Shown here piece by piece: positions 5,920 through 7,618 of a stretch of DNA of 7,618 nt. The stretch is from Actinomycetota bacterium. Lineage in GTDB: Bacteria; Actinomycetota; Actinomycetes; S36-B12; UBA5976. Below the pieces are notes generated by a model. That model saw nothing but the letters and a program-made list of their open reading frames with translations. It searched no databases and was not told the DNA's origin. Position numbers and translations under genes: made by a program. Every line of letters begins with the position of its first letter. The stretch's first letter is position 1. The DNA is taken from the NCBI GenBank assembly GCA_009923375.1, contig RFTO01000050.1, positions 1-7,618 of the forward strand. Reading direction: 5' to 3'.

Positions 5920-6141
5920 GTCGCGAAGGTCGACGCCAAGGGCGTCGGCGATTAGCCACACGTTATCGAGGCGGACAGAGTGCACACCCTGCTCGATACG
6001 GTTAATCGTCTTGCGGTCAACCCCTGCAGCGTTGGCAAGCTGCTCCTGGGAGAGCGACAACTCATGGCGGTAATGGCGCACGTTGTCGCCAAAGATAAGC
6101 CGACGGCTCATCGTGAAGTCATCAATCTGGTTGTCTGACAC
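5905..6141 (-). CDS. Small XRE-family helix-turn-helix regulator
   Basis: The 78-residue protein is essentially one Cro/CI-type HTH domain. FGDNVRHYRHELSLSQEQLA (17-36) forms helices 1-2, AGVDRKTINRIEQG (39-52) is the recognition-helix region, and RLDNVWLIADALGVDLRDLFLD (57-78) is the closing helix. There is no sensor or dimerisation domain, as in the short 'YgzD/SinR-core' type of regulator. The start is GTG 6141, set by a six-base gap to GGAGGAG; a TTG at 6156 lies inside that site and is rejected. The stop TAA (5905-5907) overlaps the 3' end of the methyltransferase gene. The gene is 58 bp downstream of the MFS gene on the same strand, so they may be cotranscribed and the transporter is one possible target. 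A restriction-modification controller or antitoxin role was considered, but no partner gene is present. Confidence 0.9.
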   Translation of the reverse strand: MSDNQIDDFTMSRRLIFGDNVRHYRHELSLSQEQLANAAGVDRKTINRIEQGVHSVRLDNVWLIADALGVDLRDLFLD

Positions 6142-6147
6142 CGGGGG

Positions 6148-6154
6148 CTCCTCC
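6148..6154 (-). promoter_or_regulatory. Ribosome binding site of the XRE regulator gene
   Basis: On the minus strand GGAGGAG (6154-6148) stands six bases before GTG 6141. It is the strongest Shine-Dalgarno in the window and decides the start. The in-frame TTG at 6156 would place this site inside the coding region. Confidence 0.8.
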
Positions 6155-6199
6155 AAGGCGGTTGCACATCACTTTAGGTATCCCCCGACAGGCGCAGCG

Positions 6200-7510
6200 C
6201 TAAACCCCCAGATTGCGCTGCTTCGGTACCCATCCCCCGTGTTGGCGATTGTAGAACATTGCGTAAAGCAACACCCCAGTAGACAGTGTGGCTATACCAG
6301 ATAATCCCGCAAACACTGCAGATATACCGAAGCCGTCCGCAAGCATGCCCAGCACAAAGGGTGCAAATGCAGCCCCGCCGCCGCCGACTACCGCGATGAG
6401 TGCTGATGCTTTGTCACGATCCGACGTGGTGGCTGCGAGAGCAGCGGAGGCGAGAATCGGGTAGCCAGGACCGGTGCCGATTCCCAAGGTGAACAGAGCG
6501 ATGGCGATGAGCACGGGCGAGTGCACTATCACCAGCGATGCCGCAGCGGCAGCGGAGATTCCGGCCGCCCAAAGCCCGAGTGTCAAAGGAGCAGTCCTTA
6601 TTGCAAGGGGAATCGCAGTCCAGCGACCAGCTGCGAAGCCGGCGATGAACGCTGCAGCGTAAGTGGCTGCTGCCGCGACTGTTAAGTGGCCGTTGACGCA
6701 AATCAGGTCGATTGCGTAAATGTTGGTTGAGAACTCCACCAACATGGCCGCAGTGAGCGCGAACAGCAAGAAGCGAAATTCCACACCATGTCCCGAAGTG
6801 GTTCGTGGCAGCGGCGCTGCAGGGTCGGTGGCTGCTGTATTGCTGCTTTCGGTCATCAACTCTTGGGCATGGGCATCAGAGGGGAACCGGCGGCGCGCCG
6901 CAAAGATGGTCAGCACAGCCGCTGTGCCCGTCATCAGGAGAATGTCGTGCCAGGTTGCTCCGGAGCTGAGAGCGGCAGTGGACACAAGCGGAGCGCAGAT
7001 GCCGAGTGTCGCACCAACCGCGTTAAGCAAACTGAGAGCGCTACCGCTTGCGTGCCCATGGTGCTCGACGATGCTCGCGTTCACAGCGCTAACCGCAACG
7101 GTGATGCCCAGGCCGCATAGGTAAGCGCCGGCGAGCGTCACCCAAACAACATCGCCTGTAGCCATCACCGCACAGCCTGCGGCAAGTGCACAAAGCCCAA
7201 GTCGCCTGGTGTTATGCCTGCCGAACCGACGCACAACGATGGGTGAGAGCAGACCCGATGTAAGCCCGCCTAGAAGCACAAGGGATGAATGCAACCCCGC
7301 TTCGGCTCGACTGAGTTGGAGGTCGTCGCGGATGAGCAGGACAATCGGCCCCAAGCTGTACAGGAACCAACACATCACAGCCACTTGCGCCATGGCGGTG
7401 CGTGTGGCGGCATCCAGAAGTGAGGGCGGTGCTTGATCTGCAGGTTGGCTAGGGGTCAGCTGCCGCCGGCGAGGGCTGGAGCCCTCGGAATTAACTGCTC
7501 GCTCGGTCAC
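6200..7510 (-). CDS. MFS family transporter, cyanate/CynX-like half-similar, substrate unknown
   Basis: The 436-residue product has the profile of a 12-helix major facilitator permease. After a 39-residue cytoplasmic tail (many Ser, Pro, Arg), helix 1 begins near residue 41 (AQVAVMCWFLYSLGPIVLLI). The helix 2-3 loop carries motif A, GLLSPIVVRRFGRHN (86-100), and a long polar central loop (about 205-243) divides the two six-helix halves. The second half has GPGYPI (347-352) and a glycine run, VVGGGGAAFAPFVLG (374-388). It acts in the cytoplasmic membrane as a secondary transporter, probably proton-coupled. Substrate cannot be told; the opening SLGPIVLLIRDDLQLSRAEAGLH is reminiscent of CynX/NimT-type permeases, but this is only an impression. 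GTG 7510 is the longest start and lacks a clear Shine-Dalgarno; ATG 7393 would remove the tail. The regulator gene is 58 bp downstream. Confidence 0.85.
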   Translation of the reverse strand: MTERAVNSEGSSPRRRQLTPSQPADQAPPSLLDAATRTAMAQVAVMCWFLYSLGPIVLLIRDDLQLSRAEAGLHSSLVLLGGLTSGLLSPIVVRRFGRHNTRRLGLCALAAGCAVMATGDVVWVTLAGAYLCGLGITVAVSAVNASIVEHHGHASGSALSLLNAVGATLGICAPLVSTAALSSGATWHDILLMTGTAAVLTIFAARRRFPSDAHAQELMTESSNTAATDPAAPLPRTTSGHGVEFRFLLFALTAAMLVEFSTNIYAIDLICVNGHLTVAAAATYAAAFIAGFAAGRWTAIPLAIRTAPLTLGLWAAGISAAAAASLVIVHSPVLIAIALFTLGIGTGPGYPILASAALAATTSDRDKASALIAVVGGGGAAFAPFVLGMLADGFGISAVFAGLSGIATLSTGVLLYAMFYNRQHGGWVPKQRNLGV

Positions 7511-7591
7511 GAGGCAATCTTGTCGGAGAGGGAATGCAATAGTTCAGGGGCGCGCGTACCAGCAGCCTGCATTAGATGGTGAGATAAGCAA
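7511..7591. other. Intergenic region upstream of the MFS gene
   Basis: These 81 bases separate the MFS start from a possible divergent + strand start. Promoters in both directions are expected here, but I see no hexamer pair good enough to call and no clear inverted repeat for an operator. On the minus strand GAACTATTGCATT (around 7534-7546) is the most A+T-rich patch and the likeliest place for a -10 element. Confidence 0.3.
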
Positions 7592-7618
7592 GTGAATGAC
7601 CAGCCGGTACGAGACATG
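7592..7618 (+). CDS. Possible start of a divergent gene (truncated by window end)
   Basis: GTG 7592 opens a frame that runs to the window edge (MNDQPVRDM). GGTGA (7578-7582), part of the full anti-Shine-Dalgarno complement, lies 9 bases upstream, and the position is divergent from the MFS gene. Only nine codons are visible, so no family can be assigned. ATG 7616 in the same frame is an alternative start. Vitamin B6 oxidase (pdxH) is one neighbour seen near this gene set in some actinobacteria, but nine residues cannot test that. Confidence 0.35.

Noticed and set aside
4723..6141. Methyltransferase plus XRE regulator as a restriction-modification or defence module
   Set aside because: The methyltransferase belongs to the METTL25-like group, not a DNA methylase, and no nuclease or toxin gene is present; the two genes are convergent.
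6142..6156. TTG start at 6156 for the XRE regulator, adding MEEPP
   Set aside because: The TTG lies in the GGAGGAG Shine-Dalgarno that serves GTG 6141 at ideal spacing, and the added residues are simply the translation of that site.
6142..6187. Inverted pair CGGGGG/CCCCCG around the regulator's upstream region
   Set aside because: The six-base arms are about 34 bases apart and of simple composition; too weak to call an operator or a terminator of the MFS gene.
6720..7436. Plus-strand open frames opposite the MFS gene
   Set aside because: They mirror the alanine- and glycine-rich codons of the transporter and show no family features.

Overview
The window looks like a chromosomal segment of an actinobacterium of moderate G+C (mid-to-high 50s percent by eye, not computed). 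The lineage call rests on a marker set typical of Actinomycetia: a helicase-associated (Helicase_C_3) protein, a long cold-shock protein with the C-terminal extension seen in mycobacterial CspB, and an intact DUF3027 protein. Frequent GTG/TTG starts and a possible leaderless promoter also fit. No rRNA, tRNA, CRISPR, insertion sequence or prophage module is visible.

Layout. Positions 1-762 hold the 3' part of a tandem-repeat, coiled-coil-like protein on the + strand, with two 60-bp repeat copies identical base for base. It converges on a long minus-strand gene (876-3146) for a helicase-associated/WYL-like protein. The 113-bp gap between them carries a 14-bp perfect hairpin, probably a bidirectional terminator, and a second 10-bp palindrome one base beyond the minus-strand stop. 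About 190 bp separate this gene from a divergent + strand cluster: cold-shock protein (3340-3723), DUF3027 protein (3760-4632), a previously unlisted 28-residue one-helix membrane protein (4636-4722), and a METTL25-like SAM methyltransferase (4723-5919). The last three genes are packed with gaps of 3 and 0 bp, so they look translationally coupled. A small XRE-type regulator (5905-6141, minus) overlaps the methyltransferase tail-to-tail by 15 bp. An MFS transporter (6200-7510, minus) lies upstream of it. The last 27 bases may be the start of a divergent + strand gene.

Working view. Most of the region is conserved actinobacterial housekeeping or poorly characterised core genes, not a mobile or defence island. 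The observations most worth checking are the csp/DUF3027/microprotein/methyltransferase cluster, with its single-span microprotein between a putative zinc-binding protein and an RNA- or protein-type methyltransferase; the freshly duplicated 60-bp repeats; and the helicase-associated gene with no XPB helicase gene after it. I found no convincing evidence of a wholly new multi-gene system.
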